Made by a program: the position numbers and the translations under genes. Below, one piece after another: positions 1-11,330 of a stretch of 64,000 bases of DNA. The stretch comes from Auriscalpium vulgare. Its lineage: Eukaryota; Basidiomycota; Agaricomycetes; Russulales; Auriscalpiaceae. Numbering within the stretch: the first letter of the stretch is position 1; each line of letters starts with the position of its first letter. Where the stretch lies: the NCBI GenBank assembly GCA_019915015.1, contig JAHBBC010000023.1, forward strand, positions 248,001 through 312,000, written 5' to 3'. Below the pieces are notes generated by a model, which worked only from the letters and a program-made list of their open reading frames with translations, did not search any database and had not been told where the DNA came from.

Positions 1-1
1 G

Positions 2-916
2 GGGGTGAGGAAGGAGGACGCGGAGGGTAAGGCGGACGCGGAGCGCGCGCGGGAGGCGCAGGAGTGGATCCGCGAGGTGGTGTACGGCGGCGCGGACGGG
101 CTGGCGTACGTGCGCAGCGTCGCAGAGTTCGTTTCCCCGCCCCCGGGGAAGGTGCGTCTTCTCGTGTCCGCTTGATGGCACGCGCTCACGGCCCACTAGG
201 CTTCCGAGCCGTCAAACCTGGGCATGTCCCTCCCGCAATACGTCGACCAGACCGTCATAGAACCACTCCTTGAGGGCCGCCACCGCCTCGTCACCAGCGC
301 AGCACAGCACGCCTCCACGTCCTCTGCACCCTACACCGCCCCGCGCGCAGCATCTCCCCCGACGCGCCCAGAGCCGGAGATCTTCCGCACGTTGGACAGC
401 CAGCTGGACCTCGCGGCCCTGATCAAGGCGCCGGACGAGCTGTTCGCTGCGGAGGGCGCGTGGGCACAGGCAGGCGTGAGCGCGGACGATCCGCTTGTGC
501 TGTCGCGCTCATTGGATCGGGCGGCGGAGTTATTGGAGAAGCTGAGCGAGACGAAGAATGTTGGTGTAGTGGCGGACGGGGCGGACAAGGAGAAGGAGGG
601 TGAGGAGGGTGAGAAAGAGCAGGACGCGCAGGAGGAGGAGCAGGTGGAGGATGAGGTGAAGATGGAGGTCGATGTTGAGGTGATTCCAGAAGAGAAGGCC
701 GAAGAGGTCAAGATGGAGGTCGACGAAGAAAGCGAGAAGCCTCCTTTGGTGAAGGAGAATATCGAGAATGGCGTCGACCTCGAAGCACTCGAGCGCGAAC
801 TCCGTCTTAACCTCATCGCCCTCGTGAAACGCGCCCCGCTCGACCAGATCGCGCGCATGCCGCCTGAGCTCGTTCCCGTCCATCTGCGCGGAGTAGTTCC
901 CACCATTGGCTTCTAA
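2..916 (+). CDS. 3' end of an acidic, probably nuclear protein (partial)
   Basis: Two exons, 2-151 and 200-916, joined by a 48 bp phase-0 intron (gtgcgt...ctag) give the last 288 residues of a longer protein whose start lies before the window. The first exon holds a short helical stretch with the run VVYGGADGLAYVRSVAEFV. The second has a region with DELFAAEGAW, then a long Glu/Lys/Val-rich acidic segment (about residues 155-225), and ends with a short ordered tail containing PPELVPVHLRG. An acidic low-complexity stretch between two conserved-looking ends suits a chromatin or transcription factor; a bromodomain-type remodelling subunit came to mind, but I cannot confirm it. The minus-strand reading of the same region is a shadow of the Glu/Lys-rich segment. 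Confidence 0.6.
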
Positions 917-1138
917 TCATGTATCTTTATACCATTGTATTGCATGTCATATAACCAGTGCGATGTACAAAATGGAAGCTATTAGGGAAGTAAGTATGGG
1001 AGGAATGCTGCGTGCGATGGGATGCTCGGTACAAATGGGCAGTGCAGGGGGATAACCAATAACCAATTGCGCGGTATCGAGGACAATGAGTGTGCGAGTG
1101 TGAGCAGAAAACGGAGGGAAGTGCGAGACGTGCGTGTA

Positions 1139-2198
1139 CTACCGAGGACAAACGGGCGGGCTGTAGTCTTCCTGCATCCACCATGGTGTTGTCGCATGCG
1201 TCGATGGCTTGTACGTCATTGGGAGGTCCTTCGTTGTGGGATACGGTGTGCCGTTTCGCGTCCGGGCAGGGAGAACGGGGCTCGGAACGTAAGCGTGCGT
1301 GGGGACGTGCGCATGCGCTGGGATGTGCGCATGCGAGCGTGAGCGGGTAATCGGCTGCGGGAACGGAGGTGCCGGCGGGGTGTGCGTCGTCTGCGAGCCT
1401 TGGCGCGGTGCTCCGTAGTACGCGTTTGGCTGGGGGAAGCCTGGCGCGGGCGGCGGCGTCATCGCGATGGCCGTCTTGATCGCGTGGCGCATGCGGCGGC
1501 GCAGCTCGTCGAGCATCTGCTCGTGGTACGCGGCATAGCCCATCGGCCAGCAGTACTCCGTGACCCACTTCTCGAGGTGCCTGCGGTCCCAGCGCATCTT
1601 GCGCTCCTTCTCGCCGAGGCGCAGCATCGCGACAATGTCCTGCGGGTCGTCCTTCTTGTAGCGCACAAATTTGAGCGCGAAGGCCCACACCCAGGGCACG
1701 CGCAGGAGCTGCAGCCCCGGCGCGGAGAAGAAGACGTTGTCGTCCACGCTGAGCGTCGCGGCGCTGATGGGGTCGTACTTGCGGCCGCACGTGCTGCGAA
1801 GATAGGGGCGTTGGGAGGTGTGGGTGGAAGACGCGGTGGAGGACTCACTCAGTTGCCATGGGCAGCGCGACGTCTGCATGGTCGTTCATCCAGTCCGCCC
1901 CGAGGCCGAGCTGGTGTGCGGTCCCGGCGATGCACGCGCGCAAGCGCTGCTCTGCGCCGTAATCTCCGAGCTTGTGGTAGTGCGCGACAAAGGCGCGATG
2001 GATGTAGTCGATGTCTTGTGTTTTGTAGCGATGATTGAGCTCGGGGTGCATGACCATGACCGCACCGCCGTGGACAATGAGGCGCACTTGATGGCCGAAG
2101 GCGGCGAGCAGACGCGTCGACAGGTCTTGCAGCGCGGCATACAGGATGGGGCGGGTGAGGGGGACGTCGTTGACGGGTTTGAGGGTAGCCACAGGCAT
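1139..2198 (-). CDS. Nucleotidyltransferase-fold fungal protein
   Basis: Exons 2198-1849 and 1793-1139 with a 55 bp phase-2 intron give 334 residues. The start is the ATG giving MPVATLKPVND; the longer upstream reading is 5' leader. Residues about 30-65 contain a GGAVMVMHP run followed by TQDIDYI, a Gly-Gly then Asp-x-Asp arrangement typical of the nucleotidyltransferase superfamily (DNA polymerase beta-like fold). The second exon carries a conserved-looking core (about residues 120-210, with FFSAPGLQLLRVPWVWAFALK) and a disordered Pro/His/Thr-rich tail of about 110 residues. Substrate unknown; many fungal members of this fold are uncharacterised. It converges with the gene ending at 916, leaving 222 bp between stops. 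Confidence 0.65.
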
Positions 2199-2813
2199 GA
2201 TGATGAGGAGGAGGCGAGTTGAACGGACGGGCAGAGGAATTGCGGGGGCGAGCCGGGCATATAGCACGCGTTGAATGGTGTTGGCCGTTTATGTACAACC
2301 GCAAGCGTGTGGCTTGCCAACACGTGGCTACTGGCCTTTTGTCCCGATGGCGGGGGGTGCTTGTGCAAAACAAGGCCCGGTTGTTGGTTGCACGCAGATC
2401 TCGGAGGCGTTCCCGGCCAATCAAAGCGCCCTAGAACGGGGACGAAGACAAAGCGTACAAAGCGCTGTGGCCGTCATACCCTGGCAGTGGATGGCCTGTT
2501 GTCACCTATCCACAGCTTTGGGTCCTGATTGCGTGTTCGCTTGTCCCATCAGACAAGACGCCACCTTGTCCTCGGGATGCAGGGCGTGTCAAGGCGGTAC
2601 ACATGGGCCCTTGTACTGTCCAGCCTGAGCGCTCAGCTGCCAGTGTTGGCTTGTAAAAACGTACATACGCACAATCAGGTTACGCAACAAAAGATGGTGG
2701 AGCACGTGTCATGGCGACTGTAGCTCGAAACAGTTGTTCTCGATGGATGAAAAGTAGGATCAGACACCAAGGAGTTCAATCGAGAGACGAGAGGAACTTC
2801 GGCCTCCGTAGCG
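2199..2813. other. Intergenic, no gene seen
   Basis: No reading frame with family features or convincing splice structure was found. The stretch would hold the promoter of the nucleotidyltransferase-like gene on minus and possibly that of the small reading frame starting at 2814 on plus. Confidence 0.4.
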
Positions 2814-3011
2814 ATGCGGCCTATCAGCGCCACCCGGCTTCCCGCCGTACTTCGAGCTCCGCCACCGCCACTTCGCCGCCACTCCCGGCCCGCCCCCGCT
2901 CCGACCAAAGCCTTCAACAACCACCGCCAACTCGCTCGAACCATCTGGCAGCGCGAACTGTCTCGATGGCCCGAGTACGGCTTACGGTCTGTAATCAATC
3001 CGGACTCGTAG
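2814..3011 (+). CDS. Small hypothetical protein, possible mitochondrial presequence
   Basis: A 65-residue reading frame with an N-terminus rich in Arg, Ala, Pro and Ser and lacking acidic residues (MRPISATRLPAVLRAPPPPL), as in mitochondrial targeting sequences. It is followed by a helical stretch (RQLARTIWQRELSRW) and a stop after 65 codons. It could be a complete small protein or the first exon of a longer one. I do not recognise it, and no downstream exon was found with confidence. An overlapping longer frame from 2711 looks like a shadow because its composition is unstructured. Confidence 0.25.
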   Translation: MRPISATRLPAVLRAPPPPLRRHSRPAPAPTKAFNNHRQLARTIWQRELSRWPEYGLRSVINPDS

Positions 3012-4898
3012 ATTGGATCGTGTCAAGCCTTTGGCTGCCTCTGGTGCGCTCAATGCGGATACCGACTGAACAGCGTAGCAGAACGTCATCCTCGTTCCTG
3101 CGTCATGATCGAGGATCGGTGCTGCTATAACTCACTCGATTTCCTGACACTAGGCGCCTGCACATGGGAACCTCATTTTCAGGGCGATGCCTGCGCCTAT
3201 CTTCCCGCCTCCAACTATACGCACGTCTCTCGTCAACATGCCTCCCACCGACAGAGGTGTCCGCTTTCGTATGCCGGCTACTGGTCCGCGTGGCGCTCTG
3301 CGTAAAGCTAGGACGCACAGCCTCCAGAACATGCGCACTGCATACTCGCCGCTCGCCTTTGGATATTCGCCGCACAATCGTGCTGCTGGTGTCCTAGGAT
3401 TCATTGACAAAACGCCGAGGGGCGACTCGCTGCCAGTACACCGTTACCGCCGGTCCTCTCATATGTTGTTGTGTGGGTTCGCCCGGAGAGATGCGATGTT
3501 CCTTATGCCTGGTCGAAGGCGGCGCCCATATGGGCCATTCGCGGCAGCGTGTAGGCACAGCCAGGAACATTCGCCACGCAGTGGCGTTAATGGATTTTCT
3601 TGCTATGATGTGTGCGTGTTGCTCATTTTCATACCTTGACTATGCGATCCTGACGGTACACGCACTCCGTGCATTTGAAAGGCTCCGGATAGCTCCGGCT
3701 GACCCTCATACAGGCTACAATCCTCAGCTTTGGTTACTCGCGCTCTCTACCTCCGTGATGTTTAGAACGCATCTATGAGCCGACATCTGTGCCCAGGACA
3801 CAACATACTGGAACCGTGCGTGCCGACCTCCCGCTCTCCCTTGGTTCGGATTCCACGCTCGCTCCACCGGCGCCCACAGCTCAAGACACCGGGTCTCTGT
3901 ACAGCATTCTCCATCTTGCCGCGCCTTTATGTCTTTCCCACGTTCATACGGACCAGGCGACTACCTGCAGGCAAGGCACTGCGATCGGACTGTGTACGCG
4001 CACCCACACGTTCTTGGCAGCCGCCGGCATGAACTCTGTCCAAGCGATCCGGCGCAGTGCTGCGGGATCACAGCCCGGTGTACTTGTAAATCTGCCTTCC
4101 GCCGCCCGCGCAACTTAGAGAATGTACTCGCTGCTTGCCGTGCATGTGTTGTTGACGTCTTGATCTCACCAGGTGCGCTCAAACCACGGGCCTTACGCGA
4201 AGGAGAGAAGTAGTTCGCCGTGTTTCTATAGATCCCGACAGCTCTTTGCGTCTTCAAGATGCTCGGTCGGCTGGAGTGCTACGTCGAGATGTTAGTAGGA
4301 CAAGGACTTGGCCTTCCGGTGCGGACATCCGAACGCTATCTGTCAATGTACGGTCACCTGTGCGTCCAAATAGACTTTTCTCCCACCGCGGATGACAGGA
4401 AGGAGCGAACACGCGTGCTGTACGAGCGCAACGAACAGTCCGAGAGGCGCTGTGTGGTGGCGGATGGGAGCGTGTCGGGGCAAGCGCGAGTCGGCGGCAG
4501 GGGATGGTGGCCGATATCGGTATTCCAAGAGGGCAGGAGGGTCCTGGGAGATGGCGGGTGTTGCGAGGATATGCCTCGGAAAGACTCAGAGACCTTCGCG
4601 CCGCGTCTGTGCATATGATGACTCTTCCGAGCGATACAGTCTGAAGAGACTGTTCTCGCCGGGGCACGGATTCCGCCGTCGACGTCTTAGTGAAAGTAGC
4701 GCTTACAGTGCTACGTGCGAAGCCAAGATAGAGTCCACGGTCCAGGCTTGCGTTACCATTGGTGTAGGTCGTATTACTTATACTTAGTTGATCATGGTCG
4801 TCGAGAGCTTAGGTGGTTCGTGGTATTTCTGGTGCTGGCTCATCCTCAATATTGCTATGGGAGGGTCATATATGTCCTACTCGTAGCTACTCGGTGTC
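3012..4898. other. Gene-poor stretch with repeat remnant
   Basis: Several open frames of 60-150 codons occur on both strands, but none shows domains, splice structure or a coding-like amino acid pattern. The only recognisable content is a fragment of dispersed block Q near 3715-3860. Confidence 0.4.
3715..3860. repeat. Dispersed block Q, fragment 1
   Basis: The run ctcagctttggt followed by actcgcgctct and ctacctccgt recurs at about 22,830-22,955 with the same order of landmarks (a cgacat run, then ggttcggattc or gggtcggattc). This is the upstream edge of a dispersed repeat whose continuation is found at 9940-10,345 and 22,965-23,375. Confidence 0.45.
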
Positions 4899-5420
4899 TC
4901 AGTAGAAAGCCTTCATGACGGTGTCAAGGTATGCGTCAACGGTCATCGGGCGGAGGTGCAAGCATTGGTTCCGGACAGTCCCTGAGGTTGGATCATCGGT
5001 TATGCCCATCACCTGCTTGAATGCCTGCAGTCCCTCCGTTTTCTGTGTCCCATCCGCCTTCGGCCAGTACTCCTCTGGCAGCACCCATATGTGGATGTAC
5101 ATGTGCTCGACGCCTATCTCTACGCACTTGCACTTGAGGTTCTTGATATTGGACTTCGGGAGATGCTCTTCGAGAAGCACGCTGGTGAGTTGAAGCATAT
5201 CACTTTCCACATATGTATCTGGCCCTTTCAGCCTCGGTCTGGCATCGGGCCGCATCGGGTAGAGGCTTGACTTCACCGCTCGCAACGCTGGCCTTGTAGA
5301 GTTCCACCTCATCGATAGCGAAGCCGTAGTATTTCGTACGCCCTTTCATGACAAATTCTGTTCATAGGGTAAGCCGAAAGAAAAAGCCTGCGATAGGATA
5401 TGCTACTCACTGGACTAGAA
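4899..5420 (-). pseudogene. Family A member 1 (uncharacterised), frameshifted
   Basis: A minus-strand copy of a small protein family that recurs at 6074, 23,452 and 55,360. Shared features are the N-terminal YYGFAIDEV block followed by a LYK run, a WVLPEEYWPKADG segment, an AFKQVMGITDD segment, and an acceptor (cag then aatttgtcatg) just upstream, as in the other copies. The N-terminal block (about 5334-5215) and the remainder (about 5215-4899) lie in different frames with no room for an intron, so a small indel near 5215 breaks the gene. A donor-like gtgagt lies near 5410, so the upstream exon would run beyond it. Function unknown. Confidence 0.55.
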
Positions 5421-6073
5421 CAGCTTGAGAGTCGAGACCGTGTCGAGTCAGGTAAAAGGTAAACCCAGCTGTGGGGTTAGACCAGGACGTGAGGATTACT
5501 CGAGTCGAGAGTCGATAAGATAAGATTGTCCGACAGCCAGCGAGGACTCGTTCAAGTTCAACTAGACTCGTACATAACCTGTCTACAAGTCGTCCGAGTC
5601 GTCAGTATGTCCGAGTCCTTGTCAAACTTCCAACCACGACCTTTTATACTCGCCGGGAGATGGGTGACCTCTGAGGATTGCTTAGGTGTTCGCAGGGCAG
5701 CTGCCGTCGCCGACGGGATCTGTCAAGATACGTGCGTCCTAGTTGTTAGCCTATTATCAGTCCCACGTTGTGCGGATGACAACGGTGGACGCTCGACCTC
5801 GTGCTGTACGAGTGCATTGGCGCATGGTCCGGGAGGCGGCAGTTGGACTGAGGTTGGCGGGGGGAGCTTGATTGTCGTCGGGATATCGATGTCGAGAGGG
5901 CGAATGGTCACCGGTCCTGAGCGACGGTGGGCGTATATGACGGTGGGACTCCTTATTTCGCCTGGCAGACAGATGCGCGACTATACATAGCGGCAAGTTC
6001 AATGCGCTGGCATTCCATTGTAGCGTGCGTATTCAACTACATATACTCTGTACTATGCGAACTTCCTAGTATT
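5421..6073. other. Intergenic, GAGTC-rich at one end
   Basis: No gene seen. About 5420-5640 is crowded with gagtc/gactc words, mostly as cgagtc or gactcg, including the overlapping run actcgagtcgagagtcg near 5499. The rest holds open frames on both strands without recognisable features. Confidence 0.35.
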
Positions 6074-6728
6074 CTATTCGGAGGTAGTACCCTCCTTAGT
6101 GGCATCTTCAATTGCGAGCGAGACGTGCATTGACGCCGACTTCGGGTGTAGTATTTTGGCTTCAGCTGAACGCTTCGAGAACCAAGACGGACTTTCGTCG
6201 TCGGGTATATCCATCGCCTGTTTGAAGGCCTCCAGTCGCAACGCCCGCTTTTTCGTTATCCGATCCGGCCTGTACTTTTTCGGTATAACCCACATGAAGA
6301 CCTCGCGGTCGCTGCCCTCTAACTGTATACTCTCGAAGCGGAGGCGTTTGATTTTGTTGGCCTGCGGGTGTACTAGCAAGCGTTCGCACGCGTTGAGGAT
6401 GGCAATGAAAACGATGTCTTTGTACTGGGATCTTTCGTCCTGAGTCTGCAGTTGAGCCCTATCTGGCAGACGTGGGATGGACCCATTCGTGACGCCCTCT
6501 TTGTAGAGCTTCACCTCGTCGATGGCGAAGCCATAGTATGTCTTCATGGCAAGATCTGGATAAATGGTAAGTCACGCGACAGATGCCCGCAAGGTTCCAC
6601 TCACCGGGTTTTTTAGCGGATTGTGGGCAGATCGCGGTCTGTGTCTGAACGACATCGTCGCGCGGTGACTGCCGTCGGGAATTGAATCGGAGTAATCGCG
6701 CTTGTGGCGACGTGAGCACGCGCACTTC
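6074..6728 (-). CDS. Family A member 2 (uncharacterised)
   Basis: The best preserved copy of family A near this end. Exon 6555-6074 encodes about 160 residues with YYGFAIDEVKLYKEG near its start, then a WVIPKKYRPD segment, EAFKQAMDIPDDESPSWF and a C-terminal KSASMHVSLAIED. It is joined by a 49 bp intron (6604-6556, gtgagt...ccag, phase 1) to an upstream exon encoding DVVQTQTAICPQSAKK, probably starting at the acceptor before 6728. The true start codon must lie in a further upstream exon that I could not place. The copy at 55,360 has the same intron at the same site with the same flanking residues, showing homologous genes and not chance frames. No catalytic motif is evident; product unknown. 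Confidence 0.5.
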
Positions 6729-6855
6729 CTGAGTTTATGTTCAACGACCAGACCGCGATATTCCACCCTCTGACGCCCTCTTGTTTCCTCTCCTGCTGCC
6801 CGAGAGGCGGCCATTGTACGCAGAAGATCTACGTCTTTCCACTTCTATCTTTGAC

Positions 6856-9732
6856 ATGGTGGATCAATCATCGCGACCTCTGAGTCTGGGGCTAGGGGAC
6901 GATCATTGGGCGGAGCATGATCAATTGTGGGCATCTGACGAGGACGAGGAGCCGTACTCTAGTTCATGTGGGCAACTGTGCATTCCGTCTGCGGTGTTAT
7001 GCTCACACACATGTAGCTCAGGATGGTTCAGAGACTGACGAGAGTGACGAATCCGAAGAGTCCGACGATGAGGATATTAGTGGTATTCAACTTGACGATA
7101 TCGGTGCGTATCCTGTATCTCGCGTAGTATCTAATTCTTCCCATTCGTCAATATAGGCACGTCCTGTGAAAAGCGAGCTAGGACAAATGTCCCTCCGCCT
7201 CCTTGCGCTCAAGGTTTTTTAACAAAGGGAAAGAAGCCAAAGCGTCCACCCTATCTACAACGCGTGCCCCTTGACGTGCTCGTTGAGGTGTTGTAATCTG
7301 ATCTCAGCTTCATATTGGTAACTGAACTTTCACTCCAGATCTTGTCGTTGCTACGTCCGATCGCCCTTCTGAGCGTTGCTCGCACATCTAAACACTTCTA
7401 CCGCGTTCTTACTTCGCAGTCCGCATCAACGATATGGAAATCTGCTCGTGGCCAAGTTCTCGGCCTTCCAGTTCCCAAACCGCCTAAAGGCGTTCTTGAG
7501 TTGCGTTGGGCTGTCCTGCACTTCGGCCGGTCAAGATGCAATGTGTGTCAACACAACATAGCAGCCATCGATCTCGCTCTTCTTCTGAGGATTTGCAATG
7601 AGTGCAGGCGAGAACAGTATGCCAGACCTCATTATTTTTCAGTGCATTGATGTACTCAATGTCTTGTTTTCCGCCAGTCTCATTTCGCGATACAATCCGG
7701 ATCCGTCTGTCTTGGAGCTTCTTCCTCACACAATAAGTAATGCCCGTGCCCTGCAATGTAGTGACAGTGAGAACTGATTCCTCGAGTAGAGAGCGGATAT
7801 CGATACGACCAAACCGACTCAGAGAGCGGACATGGTCTCAAGCAGCCGACGAAGTTCTGGTACAACCGTGACGTCGAATTGATGGCCGCAAAGGTCTTGA
7901 GTTTGAAGGGCGATCCCGAAAGCCAAATGGAATTTCGTCAAACTAACAAAATTCTAGCAAAGCAGAGAGTTGAGGTGAGCGCATTTGATGAGGTTGCATC
8001 CACTGCCTCACGTCGGTTCCAAGGACTCCGTCCGCTATGATGAATGGGCGGCAGCGGCTCCAAAAAGCCGCGCCGGCGAAAGGGACGAAGGCCGCCTCAA
8101 ACGCTTCGAGAGGTAGCTCCTTGTTCGATTTCTTTTCCATTACTGACAGACATCGCAGTATCGTTCAACGCCTCAAACAGCCAGGCTACGAAGATATCGA
8201 CATCGACTACGCGACAAGCAGTATGAAGTACGATGTCTATGGTGTGAGTGCATACCGAGAACTGACCGACCGATTTTCGTAATTCGTCGCTGTTGCTTTG
8301 CGCTTTGCACGACGCTGACCCTCCCATCAGCTTGGAGTCACATGCGCCCAAAGCTCGAGGCACTTCTGACGAGAAAAAGGGCGGAACGACTGAGATATGC
8401 GCGCGAAGATGTGGAACGCCAACGTGTCGCAGTGGCCGAGACGCGTTTCGAAGAAAAACTCGCAACCTTTCTGCCCACGCAACTATTCTACGTGCCGGCG
8501 CCATTTCAGATTCGAGACTTTCCCAGTATCATGACGCTCATCAAACAGGATGACGATCCCACCCCAGACGCCTGGACGGAATGCATGGATCAGCTCCCAC
8601 CGGAACTTACCAATTGGATGCACAGGAAAAGAAACGAGTTCACCGAAGGCATATCACCGGGTGCCAGCGGCGATCTACTTCCTTCTATGGAGCTTGTACC
8701 CTTGACCAGCCCGACGATCAACGCCGTACGTGCCACACGTAACCTCATGTTTGCGGGGGCACTCGAGCTCGCGCGCGCCGTGTTCACTTTTCAGAACGTG
8801 GTGCTGATTGGCCGTGAGCTCTGCCATACTTGGAAGATGCGCTACATGTCCAGAGCACCGGCATTTGCCCCCGATGGTGCGGCAGCTGCGTCGGCTGTGA
8901 TCAAGGTTCTCGGGCTAGACGACAACAAGGCGACCGCAATGGATTTGGATGGCTTGGACAGGCGATTTCTGTGCGGCAATTGCCTGGGGGCGGACAACGT
9001 TCCCAAGACTCTGGCGTATTCGTGGAGAGCTTGTGTGAGTCGTGCAGACTTTGCAGCTGTCTCCAATACTCTCACTGATACGCGGATAGGTCGCACACCA
9101 AATCCACTGCCGGTCACCGCGTCCTGTGGCGGATCGCCATGTAAATTCGCAATGGGTGTTGATTGGTGCCGAGGAGACGGAGTTGATCAAGGCCCGCAAG
9201 AAATGGACTCCGAAGGAATGGAATCGCTGGGTGTGTAATCACTGTGCCGACTGTAAGCAACAAGAACAGCGAGCCGTCATTGCGCACCTCAAAAAACAGT
9301 CAGTACTGCCCCGCCTTTCATGTGTCTCCCATACTGATGATCATATCTTCAGTCACAGCGTCACAGAACCTGTGGAAGACGTCGACATGTTTCTTTACTA
9401 CCCACCTGGTAAATGCACCGAGTATCCAAAGCCTGTGTCCTACAAAGTGAAGCCTCCGACACCTCCCAAACCTCGGAAGCCGTCGAAGCCATTGAAGTCG
9501 CCGCAGGGGGACGGCGGGGACGGCGGTCGATATATATGCATTCATTGCAAACCTCTTGCGCGCACTTTCAACATTGGAGGGGTGAAGCAGCATCTTCAAG
9601 CCAAGTAAGCTAGCATCCATCGCACTCGATCGCCTTTTGTTGAATAACAGTTGGTTGTGCAGACACAAACACAATCTTACTCCTGGGCCCGGCCACGACG
9701 GCCTGGGAGTTCACTACGAACCCGTGGCATGA
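6856..9732 (+). CDS. F-box protein with C-terminal zinc-finger-like tail
   Basis: Twelve exons (6856-6967, 7017-7103, 7157-7287, 7339-7616, 7678-7736, 7790-7974, 8024-8112, 8159-8241, 8331-9034, 9090-9298, 9353-9604, 9663-9732) sum to 2259 nt, an uninterrupted 752-residue protein. After an acidic Ser/Asp/Glu N-terminus, residues about 102-145 form an F-box: PLDVLVEILSLLRPIALLSV then ARTSKHFYRVL. The fungal pattern with LELRWA and paired CxxC motifs (CNVCQHN, CNECRRE) follows. The body (residues 340-580) is helical and unrecognised. The tail has WVCNHCADC and a C-x2-C-x14-H-x4-H finger (from CIHC). The expected role is substrate recognition in an SCF ubiquitin ligase. The splice at 8241/8242 is the least certain: the unspliced frame reads ELTDR, a common motif in this family, before a stop. 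Confidence 0.8.
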
Positions 9733-9939
9733 AGTCGAGGGCATGGCGCTCGGACGCCTCCGGCAGAAATCTCCTGCCCTAAGTATCAAATTGTGATGTT
9801 GTCATAAAAACATGTATCTAATATTGAGTAACATTTCCTCGCTACTTCTTACCGGCAGCCAGTATGAGATCGTCGCTTTCATCTCGTACTAACAGTATCG
9901 ACCTCATTTACCCCATGTATATGTTTATGCCTCCGTCGC
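9733..9939. other. Intergenic 3' flank of F-box gene
   Basis: No gene seen. AT-richer than the coding DNA, consistent with a 3' UTR and polyadenylation region; block Q begins near its end. Confidence 0.4.
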
Positions 9940-10345
9940 TCTTCCTCCCCGTGCCATCTAGCGTCCGGCCTGGCTGTCCTGAGGACTCGGCATCAGGTCT
10001 GAACGTTCAACGCCCTCCACAGCGCGCAAAATCGCTGCCAGAGTCCTTGGGGCTACTGCTATCGCTGACTTTCCCTTGATCTACCACCCAGTCATCCGCC
10101 CATCCACACTGACCAAATGACCTAGGCAGACTCGACTTCCGAAATGTCCGCAACCAAGAGGATCTACGCGCCAGCGCCGACGCGGCGGCCACCCTGCCCT
10201 GCGGCGGCAGACGTGCCCACCATCGTCGCGGCATACTCACATCGTGCAATGAGTTTACTACTGGTGCGGAGACAATCTTTTACAAGGGGAGCTTGATGAT
10301 CGCGGACAATGATCCGTGGCGCGCGCCTTGAACGACGCCGGATGT
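9940..10345. repeat. Dispersed block Q, copy 2
   Basis: Shares ordered landmarks with 22,965-23,375: cgtccggcctggctg, ccgcaaccaagaggat (here) or ccgcaaccaagagga (there), ggtgcggagac, and tgatgatcgcggacaatga or taatgatcgcggacaatga, followed by ccttgaacga. On plus, the last part reads as a peptide containing LMIADNDPW here and LMIADNEPW in the other copy. It may therefore derive from the exon upstream of family A, which follows it directly at 23,452 but is absent here. Confidence 0.5.
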
Positions 10346-10539
10346 GTAACGCAGAGCCTTCATCAAGCCAGCCACCCACCGTCCACAGCACACACGCAAG
10401 AGGTCATCGCACCCAGTATGCTGTGTCATATATGAGGCATTGTGCATCCCGTGCCTACAATTCAAATGAAATCTGTACGAAAACAGCATGACAGAAAGCG
10501 AAAGATTGAACAGAAAAACGAAGCTCACGAATCCACCTC

Positions 10540-11290
10540 GTTCACTCATCGTGGCACGCCGAGCTCGCGCCCCACCTCCTGCAGACACTCTCGCGCCACG
10601 CACGCGCGTCGAGCGCAGTGCTCCGCCCTCGCCTCCCCGCGCGTCCGCGTTGTCGACGAGCAGCTGGTCCGAGACGACCCACGCGGACGGCGCCTTGCGC
10701 GGCACGCTCGCGATCTCCGCGAGCACGGTGTGGAATTCGAAGTGGAAGAGGTGCACGCGCGTCGAGCGCTTGGCGGGGTCCGCGAAGAGAACGGCGGGCG
10801 GGAGGGACGCTTCCACCACTGGCAGTTCAGTTACGTTGATTAGAGTGGGAGGGGAGGAGGGAGGGGGCGCCCGCGGCTGATGGGTTGCGTTTTGGTTGCG
10901 CTGTCGGAAAGCAGGCTCCTCTTCTCGCACTCTGCACAGCGTGTCAGCATACATACCACGCGAAAATAGGGAGGCATAGCGGGCGCACCTTGGAAAGGGA
11001 GGTTACCGCGCAGATTCTCGTCCGCGACGAACCCCGCGAGCGTCGTGCGACACTGCCCAAGCAGCGCGGACAAGCACAGCGCCGCGATGCGTTTCCGCGA
11101 CGCCTCCTGGTCTGCCAACGGCGCACGGTGTTAGGTCAGCGCATACACACAGCGAGGACAGCGTGCGCACCTTGTGACGTGCCCGAGCATATGAGAAGGT
11201 CGAAGCGAGAAGCGACTGCTGTCGCCGGCGCGGTTCCGCCGGCGTCGGGACTCGGCGTCGCCGCCCGCCGCACGCGCTCATCCATCAGCA
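10540..11290 (-). pseudogene. Decayed gene P, copy 1 (3' part)
   Basis: Minus-strand exon relics of a multi-exon gene present six times in this window. Seen here are an exon encoding DQEASRKRIAALCLSALLG and on to NLPF (about 11,118-10,995), an intron ending in gtgcag, and an exon with PPAVLFADPAKRSTRVHLFH, then SAWVVSDQLLVDNADARGGE (about 10,935-10,640), after which the frame is lost. Upstream exons are absent or unreadable. I do not recognise the parent protein. The frames are interrupted relative to copies 3 and 6, so this copy looks inactive. Confidence 0.45.
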
Positions 11291-11330
11291 AACCCGACAA
11301 AATATGACAAGGCGTGGTGACGGCTCATGA

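Noticed and set aside
331..906. 191-codon minus-strand frame
   Set aside because: It is a Ser/Thr-rich antisense shadow of the acidic Glu/Lys segment of the plus-strand exon.
3187..3639. 150-codon plus frame as a gene
   Set aside because: No domain, no splice support, and amino acid composition like that of random GC-rich DNA.
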